Of a stretch of 64,000 nt of DNA, positions 8,090 to 17,989 are shown piece by piece. This stretch comes from a bacterium (GTDB lineage Bacteria; Bacillota; Bacilli; Lactobacillales; Streptococcaceae): positions 124,001 to 188,000 of the forward strand of contig CAJNCF010000001.1 in NCBI GenBank assembly GCA_905221195.1. The letters are read 5' to 3'. Numbering within the stretch: the first letter of the stretch is position 1; every line of letters begins with the position of its first letter. Below the pieces are notes generated by a model that worked only from the letters and a program-made list of their open reading frames with translations, was not told the DNA's origin and searched no databases. The position numbers were made by a program, and so were the translations under genes.

Positions 8090-9982
8090 ATGACACGTTA
8101 TCAAGACGATTTTTATGATGCAATCAATGGAGAATGGCAACAGACAGCTGAAATCCCAGCAGATAAGTCTCAAACTGGAGGTTTTGTTGATTTAGATCAG
8201 GAAATTGAAGACCTGATGCTGGCGACAACAGACAAGTGGTTGGCAGGTGAAGAAGTGCCTGAGGATGCTATCTTGGCAAACTTTGTCAAATACCACCGTC
8301 TCGTTCGTGATTTTGACAAGAGAGAAGCTGACGGTATCGCACCTGTTTTGCCTCTCCTTAAAGAATTCCAAGAATTGGAGACTTTTGCAGATTTCACTGC
8401 CAAACTAGCAGAGTTTGAGCTTGCAGGAAAACCAAACTTCCTTCCTTTTGGTGTTTCGCCAGACTTTATGGATGCCAGAATCAACGTTTTGTGGGCTAGC
8501 GCTCCAAGCACGATTTTGCCAGATACGACCTACTATGCAGAAGACCATCCTCAACGCGAAGAGCTCTTAACTCTTTGGAAAGAAACCAGCGTCAATCTCC
8601 TCAAGGCTTATGATTTCTCTGATGAAGAAATTGAAGACTTGCTAGAGAAAAGACTAGAATTGGACCGCCGAGTTGCAGCAGTGGTGCTCTCTAATGAAGA
8701 AAGTTCAGAATATGCTAAACTCTACCATCCCTATTCTTATGAAGATTTCAAAAAATTCGCGCCTGCCCTATCTTTGGATGACTTCTTCCAAGCCGTTCTT
8801 GGACAAGTACCAGACAAGGTTATCGTAGACGAGGAACGTTTCTGGCAAGCAGCAGAGCAGTTCTATAGTGAAGAAGCTTGGCCTCTTCTCAAGGCAACCT
8901 TGATTTTGAGTGTTGTCAATCTTTCAACCAGCTATTTAACGGAAGAAATCCGTGTCTTGTCAGGTGCCTACAGTCGTGCACTTTCTGGAGTTCCAGAAGC
9001 CAAAGATAAGGTCAAGGCAGCTTACCAGCTAGCACAAGGTCCTTTCAAGCAAGCCTTGGGTCTCTGGTATGCCCATGAAAAATTCTCCCCAGAAGCCAAG
9101 GCAGACGTAGAGAAAAAAGTGGTTACTATGATCGATGTCTATAAGGAACGATTGGCCAAGAATGACTGGCTGACTCCTGAAACTCGTGACAAGGCCATTG
9201 TTAAACTCAATGTCATCAAGCCTTATATTGGTTACCCAGAAGAATTGCCAGAACGCTACAAGGACAAGGTAGTGGATGAAAATGCTAGTCTTTTTGACAA
9301 TGCTCTAGCCTTTGCGCGTGTAGAAATCAAACACAGTTGGAGCAAGTGGAACCAGCCTGTAGACTACAAGGAATGGGGCATGCCTGCTCATATGGTTAAC
9401 GCCTACTACAATCCTCAGAAGAATCTGATTGTCTTCCCAGCGGCTATTTTGCAGGCGCCTTTCTATGACTTGCATCAGTCATCTTCTGCTAACTACGGTG
9501 GGATTGGGGCGGTTATTGCCCATGAAATTTCTCATGCCTTTGATACCAACGGAGCTTCCTTTGATGAAAATGGTAGCCTCAAGGATTGGTGGACAGAGAG
9601 TGACTATACTGCCTTCAAGGAGAAAACACAAAAAGTTATTGACCAGTTTGATGGACAGGATTCTTATGGTGCAACTATAAACGGTAAATTGACTGTGTCA
9701 GAAAACGTGGCTGACTTGGGAGGAATCGCTGCAGCTCTTGAAGCAGCCAAGAGAGAACCAGACTTCTCAGCAGAAGAGTTCTTCCACAACTTCGGTCGTA
9801 TCTGGCGCATGAAAGGTCGTCCAGAATTTATGAAACTCTTGGCTAGCGTGGATGTGCACGCGCCAGCCAAACTCCGTGTCAATGTGCAAGTGCCAAACTT
9901 CGATGATTTCTTTACAACCTATGATGTTAAAGAGGGAGACGGTATGTGGCGTTCACCAGAAGAGCGCGTGATTATTTGGTAA
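8090..9982 (+). CDS. pepO: Endopeptidase O, M13 family
   Basis: 630 residues from MTRYQDDFYDAI; an extra 20 codons to 8030 lack family support. It is an M13 (neprilysin-like) zinc metallopeptidase. HEISH at residues 478-482 carries two zinc histidines and the catalytic Glu, and Glu538 in ENVADLGG is the third ligand. It cleaves oligopeptides; in pneumococcus PepO is also found at the surface, where it binds plasminogen and C1q. No classical signal peptide is visible. Divergent from psaBCA, sharing the 7910-8089 control region, so PsaR or manganese could influence it. Confidence 0.95.
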   Translation: MTRYQDDFYDAINGEWQQTAEIPADKSQTGGFVDLDQEIEDLMLATTDKWLAGEEVPEDAILANFVKYHRLVRDFDKREADGIAPVLPLLKEFQELETFADFTAKLAEFELAGKPNFLPFGVSPDFMDARINVLWASAPSTILPDTTYYAEDHPQREELLTLWKETSVNLLKAYDFSDEEIEDLLEKRLELDRRVAAVVLSNEESSEYAKLYHPYSYEDFKKFAPALSLDDFFQAVLGQVPDKVIVDEERFWQAAEQFYSEEAWPLLKATLILSVVNLSTSYLTEEIRVLSGAYSRALSGVPEAKDKVKAAYQLAQGPFKQALGLWYAHEKFSPEAKADVEKKVVTMIDVYKERLAKNDWLTPETRDKAIVKLNVIKPYIGYPEELPERYKDKVVDENASLFDNALAFARVEIKHSWSKWNQPVDYKEWGMPAHMVNAYYNPQKNLIVFPAAILQAPFYDLHQSSSANYGGIGAVIAHEISHAFDTNGASFDENGSLKDWWTESDYTAFKEKTQKVIDQFDGQDSYGATINGKLTVSENVADLGGIAAALEAAKREPDFSAEEFFHNFGRIWRMKGRPEFMKLLASVDVHAPAKLRVNVQVPNFDDFFTTYDVKEGDGMWRSPEERVIIW

Positions 9983-10004
9983 TGCAAAAAATTTAGTCAT
10001 CAGA

Positions 10005-10050
10005 AAAAGGCATCCAATCAGGTGTGAAAACCTTGATAGGATGCCTTTTG
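10005..10050 (+). terminator. pepO terminator
   Basis: AAAAGGCATCC (10005-10015) pairs perfectly with GGATGCCTTTT (10039-10049), an intrinsic terminator just after the pepO stop. Confidence 0.8.
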
Positions 10051-10080
10051 TAATGGAAAGATTTGCTGGATAGTTTACTT

Positions 10081-10185
10081 ATACTCTTCGAAAATCAAAT
10101 TCAAACCACGTCAACGTCGCCTTGCCGTACTCAAGTACAGCCTGCGGCTAGTTTCCTAGTTTGCTCTTTGATTTTCATTGAGTAT
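10081..10185. repeat. BOX element (boxA-boxC type)
   Basis: It begins ATACTCTTCGAAAATCAAA and ends TTTGATTTTCATTGAGTAT, which are near-complete inverted repeats. It contains CGTCAACGTCGCCTTGCCGT, almost the BOX-A primer site used for typing streptococci. It is short and lacks boxB. Copies occur at 29571-29674 and 62061-62165. Confidence 0.88.
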
Positions 10186-10215
10186 TAAATTGCGATAGTC
10201 ATTATCATTATCTTA

Positions 10216-10845
10216 CTAGAAAAAGGGATTGAAGGTCTTTTCGTGAGCAATAGTAGTAGCTGGACCATGTCCTGGATAGACATCGTAGTTTGGTAGGGTG
10301 AAGAGTTGGGTCTGGATACTGTGAAGAAGTTGCTCTATACTACCAGTCGGAAGATCTGTTCGTCCGATTGTTTCACGGAATAGAGCATCACCTGTTAAGA
10401 CCAAATGAGCTTGTGGAAAGACGATAGAAACGCCACCGATAGAGTGACCTGGCGTTGGCAAGACAGTGAAACGAAATTCTTCCAGTTGGTATTCTTCGTG
10501 AAAGACAAAAGTATGCTCAGCCGGTTTTGCAACCACATCTGCCATATCATCGTGGCGAGGGAGGCCAGATAGATTATCTACGGGTGTGTAGAGCCAAGAT
10601 GCTTCACTCTCTGCGATATAGACAGGAGGATTGCCAAAAGTCTCGCGCACCAAGTCTAAACTCATGATATGGTCATAATGGGCGTGGGTCAATAGAATGG
10701 CGCAGATTGGTTTGTTGATGTTCTCGATGGTTTGACGAATAGCGTCCCAATGGCTACCAGGATCTACAAGGATGAGATGTTGGTCTCCTTCTAAATAATA
10801 GGTATTTTCATAGGCAACAGGATTCACGGTTTTATGGATTTTCAT
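10216..10845 (-). CDS. MBL-fold metallo-hydrolase (glyoxalase II-like)
   Basis: 209 residues from MKIHKTVNPVAYENTYYLEG; GGAGC precedes this start, and the longer frame to 10965 is unlikely. The metallo-beta-lactamase metal site is complete: HAHYDH (His54, His56, Asp58, His59), the His in TPGHS, the Asp in TGDAL and the His in PGHG. The family hydrolyses thioesters such as S-lactoylglutathione or related thiols, often with two zinc or iron ions. The real substrate is unknown. Cytoplasmic. It lies between pepO and the amidase with its own apparent control. Confidence 0.85.
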   Translation of the reverse strand: MKIHKTVNPVAYENTYYLEGDQHLILVDPGSHWDAIRQTIENINKPICAILLTHAHYDHIMSLDLVRETFGNPPVYIAESEASWLYTPVDNLSGLPRHDDMADVVAKPAEHTFVFHEEYQLEEFRFTVLPTPGHSIGGVSIVFPQAHLVLTGDALFRETIGRTDLPTGSIEQLLHSIQTQLFTLPNYDVYPGHGPATTIAHEKTFNPFF

Positions 10846-10950
10846 ATTAGCTCCAATCTCAAAGAATGTACTAAGATAAGTATAGCACAGTTGGGGAGAA
10901 TAAGCTGAAAAAGGAAATAGATCTAGAAAGAAGAATACGTTTTGGATAAG

Positions 10951-10982
10951 AAAAATAAGCCCCAAATGAATTCGAGGCTTAA
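10951..10982 (-). terminator. Terminator of amidase gene
   Basis: On the minus strand AAGCC pairs with GGCTT followed by ATTTTTCTT, directly after the amidase stop. The stem is short. Confidence 0.5.
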
Positions 10983-10988
10983 ACTGCT

Positions 10989-12374
10989 CTAATTGCCAGC
11001 GTAATATTTTTGGATTCCCTTGATTATCCCTTCAACTAGTTTATCTTGGTATTCACTACTACGGATTTTTTTGTTCTCTTCTGGATTATCCATATATCCC
11101 ATCTCTAGCAAAACAGCTGGTTTGGCTGTTTCGCGAAGAACAGCAAAGGTAGCTTGCAAGAGTCCAGCATCTCTGGCTCCAGTTTCAGATAACAGTGAGG
11201 AATGGATATCTGCAGCAAGACGGTTACTTTCACTCATCCGTTCAGGATTATTATGCCAATCTTTATTAATTTTGCTAGGGAAACCAGGTTCATCCTTGTA
11301 AGAATAGGTCTGGATACCTAGATTAACAGTTGTATCATTCCCTTTTGCGTTGAAATGAAGACTGATGAAAAAATCAGCATTGGTCTTGTTGACCATACGA
11401 GAACGCTCGGTAATAAAATCAACGTCTATATCACTATCTCGAGAAGTTAGAACAGTATAGCCGAGTCCTTCTAGTCGTTTACGTAGCTTACGGTAAACTT
11501 GTAGGTTCAAGTCTTTTTCAGCTATGCCATAGTAATAAGCACCGCGGTCCTTGCCACCGTGTCCTGGATCTAGAAAAATAGTTTTAGAGTAATGTCCTTT
11601 TTGAAAACCTTGTGCTAATTCACGAACCCATTTTCCATTTCCTTGGAAGAGCTGGTTTTTACCATCCACTGCATAGGTTCCTGTGACATACACACCATCG
11701 TCTTTAAGATAGTACCAAGCTTGATAGTCTAGGTCGTAAATCCATTCCTTGTGGGCCATGTAGCCACCAGATTTGAGGTAGTAGGAACCAATCCATTGTT
11801 TTTGGGCGTAGCGTCCGCCAGATTTGAGGTAAAACCAACTAGAGTAGTTTTGGTCGTAGACCCATTCCTTATCTGCCATAGCACCGCTAGATTTGAGGTA
11901 GTAATCGTCTTTCCAGACATTGGCCAACATTCTACCGTAGTCATCAAAAGCATACCACTTACCATTGATTTGGCTCCATTTGTCGGATAAATATTTACCT
12001 GAACCATTGATATAGTACCAATTACTTCCCATCTGATACCAGCTGTTTTCAAGCAAATAGCCATGACTATCAAAGAGATAACCATCATAGAGGGTATCTG
12101 TAAATTTGACACCAGTTTGACTATAAAAAGTCCATTTGCTCCCTTCTTTTACCCAGCCAGTCTGTATAGGTTGATTGGGTTTGCTTTCTTGCTCACTTGA
12201 ACTAGCTGTACTTGTCGAAGTTTCTGTACTAGCTTGAGAATTGATAGCAGAAGTAGTTGTAGAACTACTAATATGGTTACTAATAGAATGACTCGTATCA
12301 TCAGCCAAAACGACTTGGTTTGATAAACCAAGAATAGCCAAAGCTAAAAGTGTCAGTCTTTTGTGTGATTTCAT
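10989..12374 (-). CDS. Choline-binding N-acetylmuramoyl-L-alanine amidase
   Basis: 461 residues. A signal peptide (cleavage near VLA-DD, residue 24) precedes a Ser/Thr-rich linker (about 25-70), then about seven to nine choline-binding repeats (about 72-250; GWVKEGSKWTF, YYINGSGKYL, WYYLKDDGVYV), then an Amidase_3 domain (about 263-461). Zinc ligands His272 (DPGHGG), Glu286 and His340 (SLHFNA) and catalytic Glu424 (LLEMGYMDN) are present. It should bind choline on teichoic acids and cut the glycan-peptide bond of peptidoglycan. Pneumococcal LytA uses an unrelated amidase fold with C-terminal repeats, so this is not LytA. I do not recall such a gene beside relA in pneumococcus. Confidence 0.87.
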   Translation of the reverse strand: MKSHKRLTLLALAILGLSNQVVLADDTSHSISNHISSSTTTSAINSQASTETSTSTASSSEQESKPNQPIQTGWVKEGSKWTFYSQTGVKFTDTLYDGYLFDSHGYLLENSWYQMGSNWYYINGSGKYLSDKWSQINGKWYAFDDYGRMLANVWKDDYYLKSSGAMADKEWVYDQNYSSWFYLKSGGRYAQKQWIGSYYLKSGGYMAHKEWIYDLDYQAWYYLKDDGVYVTGTYAVDGKNQLFQGNGKWVRELAQGFQKGHYSKTIFLDPGHGGKDRGAYYYGIAEKDLNLQVYRKLRKRLEGLGYTVLTSRDSDIDVDFITERSRMVNKTNADFFISLHFNAKGNDTTVNLGIQTYSYKDEPGFPSKINKDWHNNPERMSESNRLAADIHSSLLSETGARDAGLLQATFAVLRETAKPAVLLEMGYMDNPEENKKIRSSEYQDKLVEGIIKGIQKYYAGN

Positions 12375-12701
12375 GTGATTTGCCTTTCTAGAGAGATGAA
12401 AATTCAGTAATTATCGTAAAAAACTGTTCATATTACCATTATACACTAAAAAAGTTAGAAAATTACTAAAATATCAAATCTTTTCTTATTGAAAAAGAAG
12501 AAAGTATTTTCATTTTACTAACTTTTAACGCAGACAATATCAAAACAACGTTAGATGAAGAACTAGATAAATTTGTTGTTTTAGTGTGAATCTTATTTTA
12601 TCCTCCTTCCCAACAAATTGAATAAGGATTATAATCCTCCTTTTCTAGTTTTCATATTCTTAAAAAAGTGATAAAATGGTAGGAAGAATTGGAGAGTATA
12701 G
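12375..12701. other. Intergenic region between amidase and relA
   Basis: Divergent control region. On the plus strand an open stretch without a start codon (about 12472-12588) reads NIKSFLIEKEES to TTLDEELDKFVVLV, perhaps the end of a lost gene. GGAGAG precedes the relA ATG. No clear binding site or RNA element was found. Confidence 0.4.
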
Positions 12702-14924
12702 ATGCCAAAAGAAGAAAATTTAAGAGGCGATGAAGTCGTTGCTTTAACACAAAAATATTTATCAGAAGAAGATGTGGCTTTTGTCCATAAGGCTTTGGTT
12801 TATGCGGTTGAATGTCATAGTGGTCAGTATCGTAAATCTGGTGAACCCTACATCATCCACCCTATCCAAGTAGCTGGAATTTTGGCTAAACTTAAGCTGG
12901 ATGCTGTAACGGTAGCTTGTGGTTTCTTGCATGATGTGGTAGAAGATACAGATGCGACCTTGGATGATTTGGAGAGAGAGTTTGGTCCTGATGTGCGGGT
13001 AATCGTCGATGGGGTTACCAAACTTGGTAAGGTCGAGTACAAATCTATCGAGGAGCAATTAGCGGAAAATCATCGCAAGATGCTCATGGCCATGTCTGAG
13101 GATATCCGTGTTATCTTGGTCAAACTGTCTGATCGCTTGCACAATATGCGGACTCTGAAACACCTGCGAAAAGACAAGCAGGAGCGCATTTCCAAAGAAA
13201 CCATGGAAATCTATGCCCCACTTGCCCATCGTTTGGGAATTTCCAGTGTCAAATGGGAATTGGAAGACCTGTCTTTCCGTTATCTCAATCCTACGGAATT
13301 TTATAAGATTACCCATATGATGAAGGAAAAGCGCAGAGAGCGTGAAGCCTTGGTGGATGAGGTAGTCACAAAATTAGAGGAATATACGACAGATCGTCAC
13401 TTGAAAGGGAAGATTTACGGTCGTCCCAAGCATATTTACTCGATTTTCCGCAAAATGCAGGATAAGAGAAAACGGTTTGAGGAAATCTATGACCTGATTG
13501 CCATTCGTTGTATTTTGGATACCCAAAGTGATGTTTACGCCATGCTTGGTTACGTGCATGAACTTTGGAAACCCATGCCAGGTCGTTTCAAAGACTATAT
13601 CGCCAACCGCAAGGCCAATGGTTATCAGTCTATCCATACGACTGTTTATGGGCCAAAAGGGCCTATTGAGTTCCAGATTCGAACCAAGGCCATGCACGAG
13701 GTAGCTGAGTACGGTGTTGCGGCTCACTGGGCCTATAAAAAAGGCATTAAGGGGCAGGTTAACAGCAAGGAATCAGCCATTGGGATGAACTGGATCAAGG
13801 AGATGATGGAGCTCCAAGATCAGGCCGATGATGCCAAGGAATTTGTGGACTCTGTGAAGGAAAACTATCTGGCAGAGGAAATTTACGTCTTTACCCCAGA
13901 TGGTGCTGTCCGTTCCCTTCCCAAAGATTCAGGACCGATTGACTTTGCCTACGAAATCCATACAAAAGTCGGGGAAAAAGCGACTGGTGCCAAGGTCAAT
14001 GGTCGTATGGTTCCACTGACAACCAAGCTCAAGACAGGGGATCAGGTTGAAATTGTCACCAACCCCAACTCCTTTGGGCCAAGCCGTGATTGGCTTAACA
14101 TGGTCAAGACCAGCAAGGCGCGTAACAAGATTCGTCAGTTCTTTAAAAACCAAGACAAGGAATTGTCTGTCAACAAGGGTCGTGAAATGCTGATGGCCCA
14201 GTTCCAAGAAAATGGTTATGTGGCCAATAAATTCATGGACAAGCGCCACATGGACCAAGTTCTGCAAAAGACTAGCTACAAGACAGAAGAATCCCTCTTT
14301 GCGGCCATTGGTTTTGGAGAAATCGGTGCGATTACTGTCTTTAACCGTCTGACTGAAAAGGAACGCCGTGAGGAAGAACGTGCCAAGGCCAAGGCTGAGG
14401 CAGAAGAACTTGTCAAAGGTGGCGAGGTCAAGGTAGAAAATAAAGAAACCCTCAAGGTCAAGCATGAGGGTGGTGTGGTCATTGAAGGTGCCTCAGGTCT
14501 CCTAGTGCGGATTGCCAAGTGCTGTAATCCAGTTCCTGGTGATGATATTGTTGGCTACATTACCAAGGGGCGTGGTGTGGCTATTCACCGTGTGGACTGT
14601 ATGAACCTGCGCGCCCAAGAAAACTATGAGCAACGTCTCCTTGATGTGGAATGGGAAGACCAGTACTCTAGCTCAAATAAGGAATATATGGCCCATATCG
14701 ATATCTACGGCCTCAACCGTACAGGACTGTTGAACGATGTACTACAAGTTCTCTCAAACACAACCAAGAATATATCAACAGTCAACGCCCAACCAACCAA
14801 GGATATGAAATTTGCTAATATCCATGTCTCCTTCGGCATTGCTAACCTCTCGACACTGACCACGGTTGTGGACAAGATTAAGAGTGTGCCAGAAGTTTAC
14901 TCTGTTAAACGGACCAACGGCTAG
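12702..14924 (+). CDS. relA: Bifunctional (p)ppGpp synthetase/hydrolase
   Basis: 740 residues, the full Rel length. In order: an HD hydrolase domain with His53 and His77-Asp78 (FLHDVVED), a RelA/SpoT synthetase domain around residues 240-350 ([23 protein letters not shown]), a TGS domain near 395-455, a zinc-finger-like segment ([12 protein letters not shown]) and a C-terminal ACT domain. It makes and degrades (p)ppGpp in response to uncharged tRNA at the ribosome. The hydrolase site is intact, so it is Rel-type rather than synthetase only. dtd follows 29 bases later, probably in the same transcript. Confidence 0.97.
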   Translation: MPKEENLRGDEVVALTQKYLSEEDVAFVHKALVYAVECHSGQYRKSGEPYIIHPIQVAGILAKLKLDAVTVACGFLHDVVEDTDATLDDLEREFGPDVRVIVDGVTKLGKVEYKSIEEQLAENHRKMLMAMSEDIRVILVKLSDRLHNMRTLKHLRKDKQERISKETMEIYAPLAHRLGISSVKWELEDLSFRYLNPTEFYKITHMMKEKRREREALVDEVVTKLEEYTTDRHLKGKIYGRPKHIYSIFRKMQDKRKRFEEIYDLIAIRCILDTQSDVYAMLGYVHELWKPMPGRFKDYIANRKANGYQSIHTTVYGPKGPIEFQIRTKAMHEVAEYGVAAHWAYKKGIKGQVNSKESAIGMNWIKEMMELQDQADDAKEFVDSVKENYLAEEIYVFTPDGAVRSLPKDSGPIDFAYEIHTKVGEKATGAKVNGRMVPLTTKLKTGDQVEIVTNPNSFGPSRDWLNMVKTSKARNKIRQFFKNQDKELSVNKGREMLMAQFQENGYVANKFMDKRHMDQVLQKTSYKTEESLFAAIGFGEIGAITVFNRLTEKERREEERAKAKAEAEELVKGGEVKVENKETLKVKHEGGVVIEGASGLLVRIAKCCNPVPGDDIVGYITKGRGVAIHRVDCMNLRAQENYEQRLLDVEWEDQYSSSNKEYMAHIDIYGLNRTGLLNDVLQVLSNTTKNISTVNAQPTKDMKFANIHVSFGIANLSTLTTVVDKIKSVPEVYSVKRTNG

Positions 14925-14953
14925 TTGCCCGAGCTCTTACTAGAAAGGCTATT

Positions 14954-15397
14954 ATGAAAATCATTATCCAACGGGTTAAAAGAGCCCAAGTGAGTATCAA
15001 AGGTCAGGTTCAGGGGAAAATCAATCAGGGGCTCTTGTTGCTGGTTGGTGTTGGACCAGAGGATCAAGAGGAAGATTTGGACTATGCTGTGAGAAAACTG
15101 GTCAACATGCGGATTTTTTCAGACGCAGAAGGCAAGATGAACCTGTCTGTCAAAGATATTGAAGGAGAAATCCTCTCTATTTCACAGTTTACCCTCTTTG
15201 CGGACACCAAGAAAGGCAATCGTCCAGCCTTTACAGGTGCAGCCAAGCCTGATATGGCATCAGACTTCTATGATGCATTCAATCAAAAATTAGCGCAAGA
15301 CGTGCCCGTTCAGACAGGCATCTTTGGAGCAGATATGCAGGTTGAGTTGGTCAATGACGGACCAGTTACCATTATTCTTGATACGAAAAATAGATAA
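14954..15397 (+). CDS. dtd: D-aminoacyl-tRNA deacylase
   Basis: 147 residues. It has the DTD motifs [17 protein letters not shown] and the late GPVTIILDT. It hydrolyses D-amino acids from mischarged tRNA, acting as a proofreading enzyme in the cytoplasm. It sits right after relA, an arrangement common in Firmicutes, and ends before a clear terminator. Confidence 0.95.
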   Translation: MKIIIQRVKRAQVSIKGQVQGKINQGLLLLVGVGPEDQEEDLDYAVRKLVNMRIFSDAEGKMNLSVKDIEGEILSISQFTLFADTKKGNRPAFTGAAKPDMASDFYDAFNQKLAQDVPVQTGIFGADMQVELVNDGPVTIILDTKNR

Positions 15398-15402
15398 GAA
15401 AG

Positions 15403-15427
15403 ACCAAGCCAGTCAGCTTGGTTTTTC
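15403..15427 (+). terminator. relA-dtd terminator
   Basis: ACCAAGC and GCTTGGT pair around CAGTCA, followed by TTTTTC, just after the dtd stop. Confidence 0.8.
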
Positions 15428-15434
15428 TTATCTA

Positions 15435-15848
15435 TCACAAAATATTCCAAAATGAAATCGGTTCTTGATAGGCTTTGGGGAAGTCTCTTTTCAGGCTTTG
15501 GCAGATGCGATAGGAAGGGATGAAATGTCCTAGGATGAGGAGCGTTCCCTGAAGGAAAAGTGGCATACCACTTAAACATATCAAGGAGAGAATCATCAAG
15601 ATATCCCATAGGAGGATTTGTAAGGTAAAACGCCAGAATCTCGGTCTAATCTGGGAATAGAGTTGACTGAAGTGGTCACAAAGTTGATTGGAAAGATAGG
15701 TCAATAGCACAGGATGAAAGAAGATGAGCCAACCGCTATAAATCAAAATCCAATCCCAAGTGAGACCCTCTTTAAATGTCAAAAATGCCAGCATGATTCC
15801 ATCAATGACAAGGAGTTGAATGGTTTTGATGGAGATGATTTTTTTCAT
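15435..15848 (-). CDS. Small membrane protein, paralogue A
   Basis: 137 residues with about four hydrophobic segments (near 8-25, 33-52, 75-92, 95-112) and a basic N-terminus. I recognise no named family. It is the same length as the next gene upstream, and the two share layout and their C-terminal pattern (K.....P..y..pi.fW..L against NHPDFYDKHITLWECL), so they look like an old tandem duplication. The 18-base gap suggests one transcript. Function unknown. Confidence 0.65.
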   Translation of the reverse strand: MKKIISIKTIQLLVIDGIMLAFLTFKEGLTWDWILIYSGWLIFFHPVLLTYLSNQLCDHFSQLYSQIRPRFWRFTLQILLWDILMILSLICLSGMPLFLQGTLLILGHFIPSYRICQSLKRDFPKAYQEPISFWNIL

Positions 15849-15866
15849 GCTAAAACCTCCTTTTCT

Positions 15867-16280
15867 TTAGAGGCACTCCCATAAAGTGATGTGTTTGTCG
15901 TAAAAGTCTGGATGGTTTTCTCTTAGGTAGTCAGTTGTCCTATAATATAAAGTAGAATGACAAGCAGTGACGATTGGCATAAGAGTGAAAAATCGCTGAG
16001 AACTAACGAAGGTTAAAAGGACAAAAAATAGAAAATCAATGGAGAGAACCCCTAAATAGTAGAAGCGAATCTTTTTATTGATTTGAGGATAAATCTCTGC
16101 GAATTGATGTTTGAGTCGGACAAGCAAGCGAAATAGCAGGAGTCCTTGAGCAAGGAGGAAAATGAAGCCAGAGAGTAAGAGCAAGTCCAAAGATGTCTCT
16201 TGTCTTGTGCTAAAAAATGCAAATAGTAGCAAATCGATAACTGCAATTGCTGTAAAATGGATTCTAAAGAGTTTTCTCAT
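15867..16280 (-). CDS. Small membrane protein, paralogue B
   Basis: 137 residues with about four hydrophobic segments (near 8-25, 33-52, 72-92, 95-110). It is the upstream partner of the similar 137-residue protein. GGGAGGT precedes the ATG. No catalytic or binding motif is visible. The pairing suggests a heteromeric membrane complex or simple redundancy; neither can be decided from the sequence. Confidence 0.65.
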   Translation of the reverse strand: MRKLFRIHFTAIAVIDLLLFAFFSTRQETSLDLLLLSGFIFLLAQGLLLFRLLVRLKHQFAEIYPQINKKIRFYYLGVLSIDFLFFVLLTFVSSQRFFTLMPIVTACHSTLYYRTTDYLRENHPDFYDKHITLWECL

Positions 16281-16399
16281 GACAAGACCTCCCTCTTCTA
16301 TCTAGCTTCATTCTACTCCAAAAGAATGGAAGTTACAAGTAAAATGATAAAAAATTTTAGTAAGGAGATTCTATTAGATTTCTTTATTTGAGTTTCCTC

Positions 16400-17110
16400 T
16401 TATTGTTCCACTTCTTCATCATTCCAGACAAATAAAGCTCCGATTGCATTGAGGATATAAAAGATGTATTTTCCGATATTGGCAAAGTTTCCTTGAATGC
16501 CAGCCTTTGTCAGCTGAACGAAATTGTAAATCAACCAAAATCCCCACTGAGTTGTTAATTTCAAAGCATTCAAAGCATTTGCAATGAGGGATAGTGCAAA
16601 GGCAATAGTTGTTACGTAGGCGAGGAGATTCATCTTACCCCCATAGCCGATATAGTTGGTCACAAAGGCAAAGAGGAAGGCGATGATTGAAATGATGATG
16701 GCCGCCAATTTTAGCTGTTTCTGACTCATTTGGTTGGGTCTGCCTTCTTGCGAAGCTTCCCATTTCTTAATAGCAAAGGTATAAATGAGGAAAGTGACAG
16801 GATAGGTGATAATGGCCGCCTTATTTCCAAGGATATAATCAATGGTACCAGACAAGATGGTATTAATAATACCAAAGTAATTTCCCCATTTGCTTAATTT
16901 TCCCGTGAAACGAGTGGACAGCATGGAAATCCCAACGTTGGTTACGGAAATCAATCCAAAGGGTACAAGAGCTGTCCATGGTCCCCAGTCTACAAATTTA
17001 TCGAGGCGTGAGTTGAGGTAACCAGATGCAATCGCAATCCCAACGACCAAAGCAACCCCGAAGAGGTCAAACCATTTGGATGTCGCAAAAATTTTGAGTG
17101 ATTTTTTCAT
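16400..17110 (-). CDS. pnuC: PnuC-type nicotinamide riboside transporter
   Basis: 236 residues with about seven hydrophobic segments. The PnuC family pattern is visible near the end: WLIYNFVQLTKAG..GN followed by IGKYIFYILNAIGALFVW. These proteins let nicotinamide riboside in by facilitated diffusion, driven by later phosphorylation, and feed NAD synthesis. A nicotinamidase gene lies in the same window at 59224. No riboswitch was recognised in the short leader. The vitamin specificity is inferred, since related Pnu proteins carry other vitamins. Confidence 0.8.
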   Translation of the reverse strand: MKKSLKIFATSKWFDLFGVALVVGIAIASGYLNSRLDKFVDWGPWTALVPFGLISVTNVGISMLSTRFTGKLSKWGNYFGIINTILSGTIDYILGNKAAIITYPVTFLIYTFAIKKWEASQEGRPNQMSQKQLKLAAIIISIIAFLFAFVTNYIGYGGKMNLLAYVTTIAFALSLIANALNALKLTTQWGFWLIYNFVQLTKAGIQGNFANIGKYIFYILNAIGALFVWNDEEVEQ

Positions 17111-17181
17111 ATGTTAAAATATCTTTCTTTTTTTACAAATATTCTACAACTAAATGAAAGTAAAATCAAATGATAGAAATA

Positions 17182-17213
17182 AAACCCTGAAAATAAAACT
17201 TTCAGGGTTGGTT
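17182..17213 (-). terminator. psaR terminator
   Basis: AACCCTGAAA and TTTCAGGGTT pair around a six-base loop. On the minus strand this follows the psaR stop and continues into TTATTTC. Confidence 0.7.
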
Positions 17214-17227
17214 GGGAACTTGAGAAA

Positions 17228-17878
17228 TTAGTCGATTTTTTCGACATAGAGTTGTTTGGCAATGTCCATACTTACTTGTAAATCCTCGTTTTTACTGAGG
17301 ATAGTGAAGGTATTGCTGAAGCCATCAAACTGCTGGACTTGGAGCTGGTCGCCGATGTGAAGTGAGTGCTTATCCAAATAACTGAGAATGTCAAAGCTAT
17401 CGTGCACCCGAGTCAGGCGGTAGGATCCAGCTTCCTTGATATCAGCTAGTGGGAGGTTATTGATTTCAACTAGGAGTTCTCCCTTGGCTGGAATGGTTCC
17501 TCCGTGGGGGCAGGTTTTGGGGAATCCTAGTAGTTTATCCAGTCTTTCCACGAAGAGGTCAGAGACAGTGTGTTCCAAGACTTCAGCTTCCTCGTGAATC
17601 TGGTCACTCGTATAGTCTAAATGATGGACTAGAAAAACTTCAATCAAGCGGTGCTTACGATAGAGCTCAGAAACCAATTTTAGGCCTAGGTCAGTCAGTA
17701 GATAGCCATATTCCTTGTCTTTGAGGATGAGATTTTCACTTTTCATCCGTTTAATCATTTCAGTTACGGCAGGGGGAGAGACTTGCATGCGGGCAGCAAT
17801 TTCTTTGTTGGTGATTTTATGCAGGTCTATGCCGATTTCATAAATACATTTTAGATAATCTTCTTTATTCGGGGTCAT
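17228..17878 (-). CDS. psaR: Manganese-dependent regulator PsaR
   Basis: 216 residues, DtxR/MntR family. It has an N-terminal winged helix (ITNKEIAARMQVSPPAVTEMIKRM, about residues 22-46). A metal-binding dimerisation domain includes HRLIEVFLVHHL and HEEAEVLEHTVSD, and an SH3-like FeoA domain follows (about 145-216). Manganese-bound PsaR represses psaBCA; zinc or low manganese relieves this. Its box is visible at 7951-7970. Transcribed alone, divergent from the phosphoesterase gene. Confidence 0.93.
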   Translation of the reverse strand: MTPNKEDYLKCIYEIGIDLHKITNKEIAARMQVSPPAVTEMIKRMKSENLILKDKEYGYLLTDLGLKLVSELYRKHRLIEVFLVHHLDYTSDQIHEEAEVLEHTVSDLFVERLDKLLGFPKTCPHGGTIPAKGELLVEINNLPLADIKEAGSYRLTRVHDSFDILSYLDKHSLHIGDQLQVQQFDGFSNTFTILSKNEDLQVSMDIAKQLYVEKID

Positions 17879-17989
17879 TCGCTTCCTCTTGTCTAATATC
17901 TTTATCTAGTATATCAAAAAAAGCTAGATTTCTCTAGCTGTGACTTTTTATGTTATACTTATTGCAAGAGAAAAAACGAGGAGATGAAT

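Noticed and set aside
13929..14465. Long minus-strand frame inside relA
   Set aside because: Antisense shadow of the relA coding frame; no ribosome site or recognisable domain.
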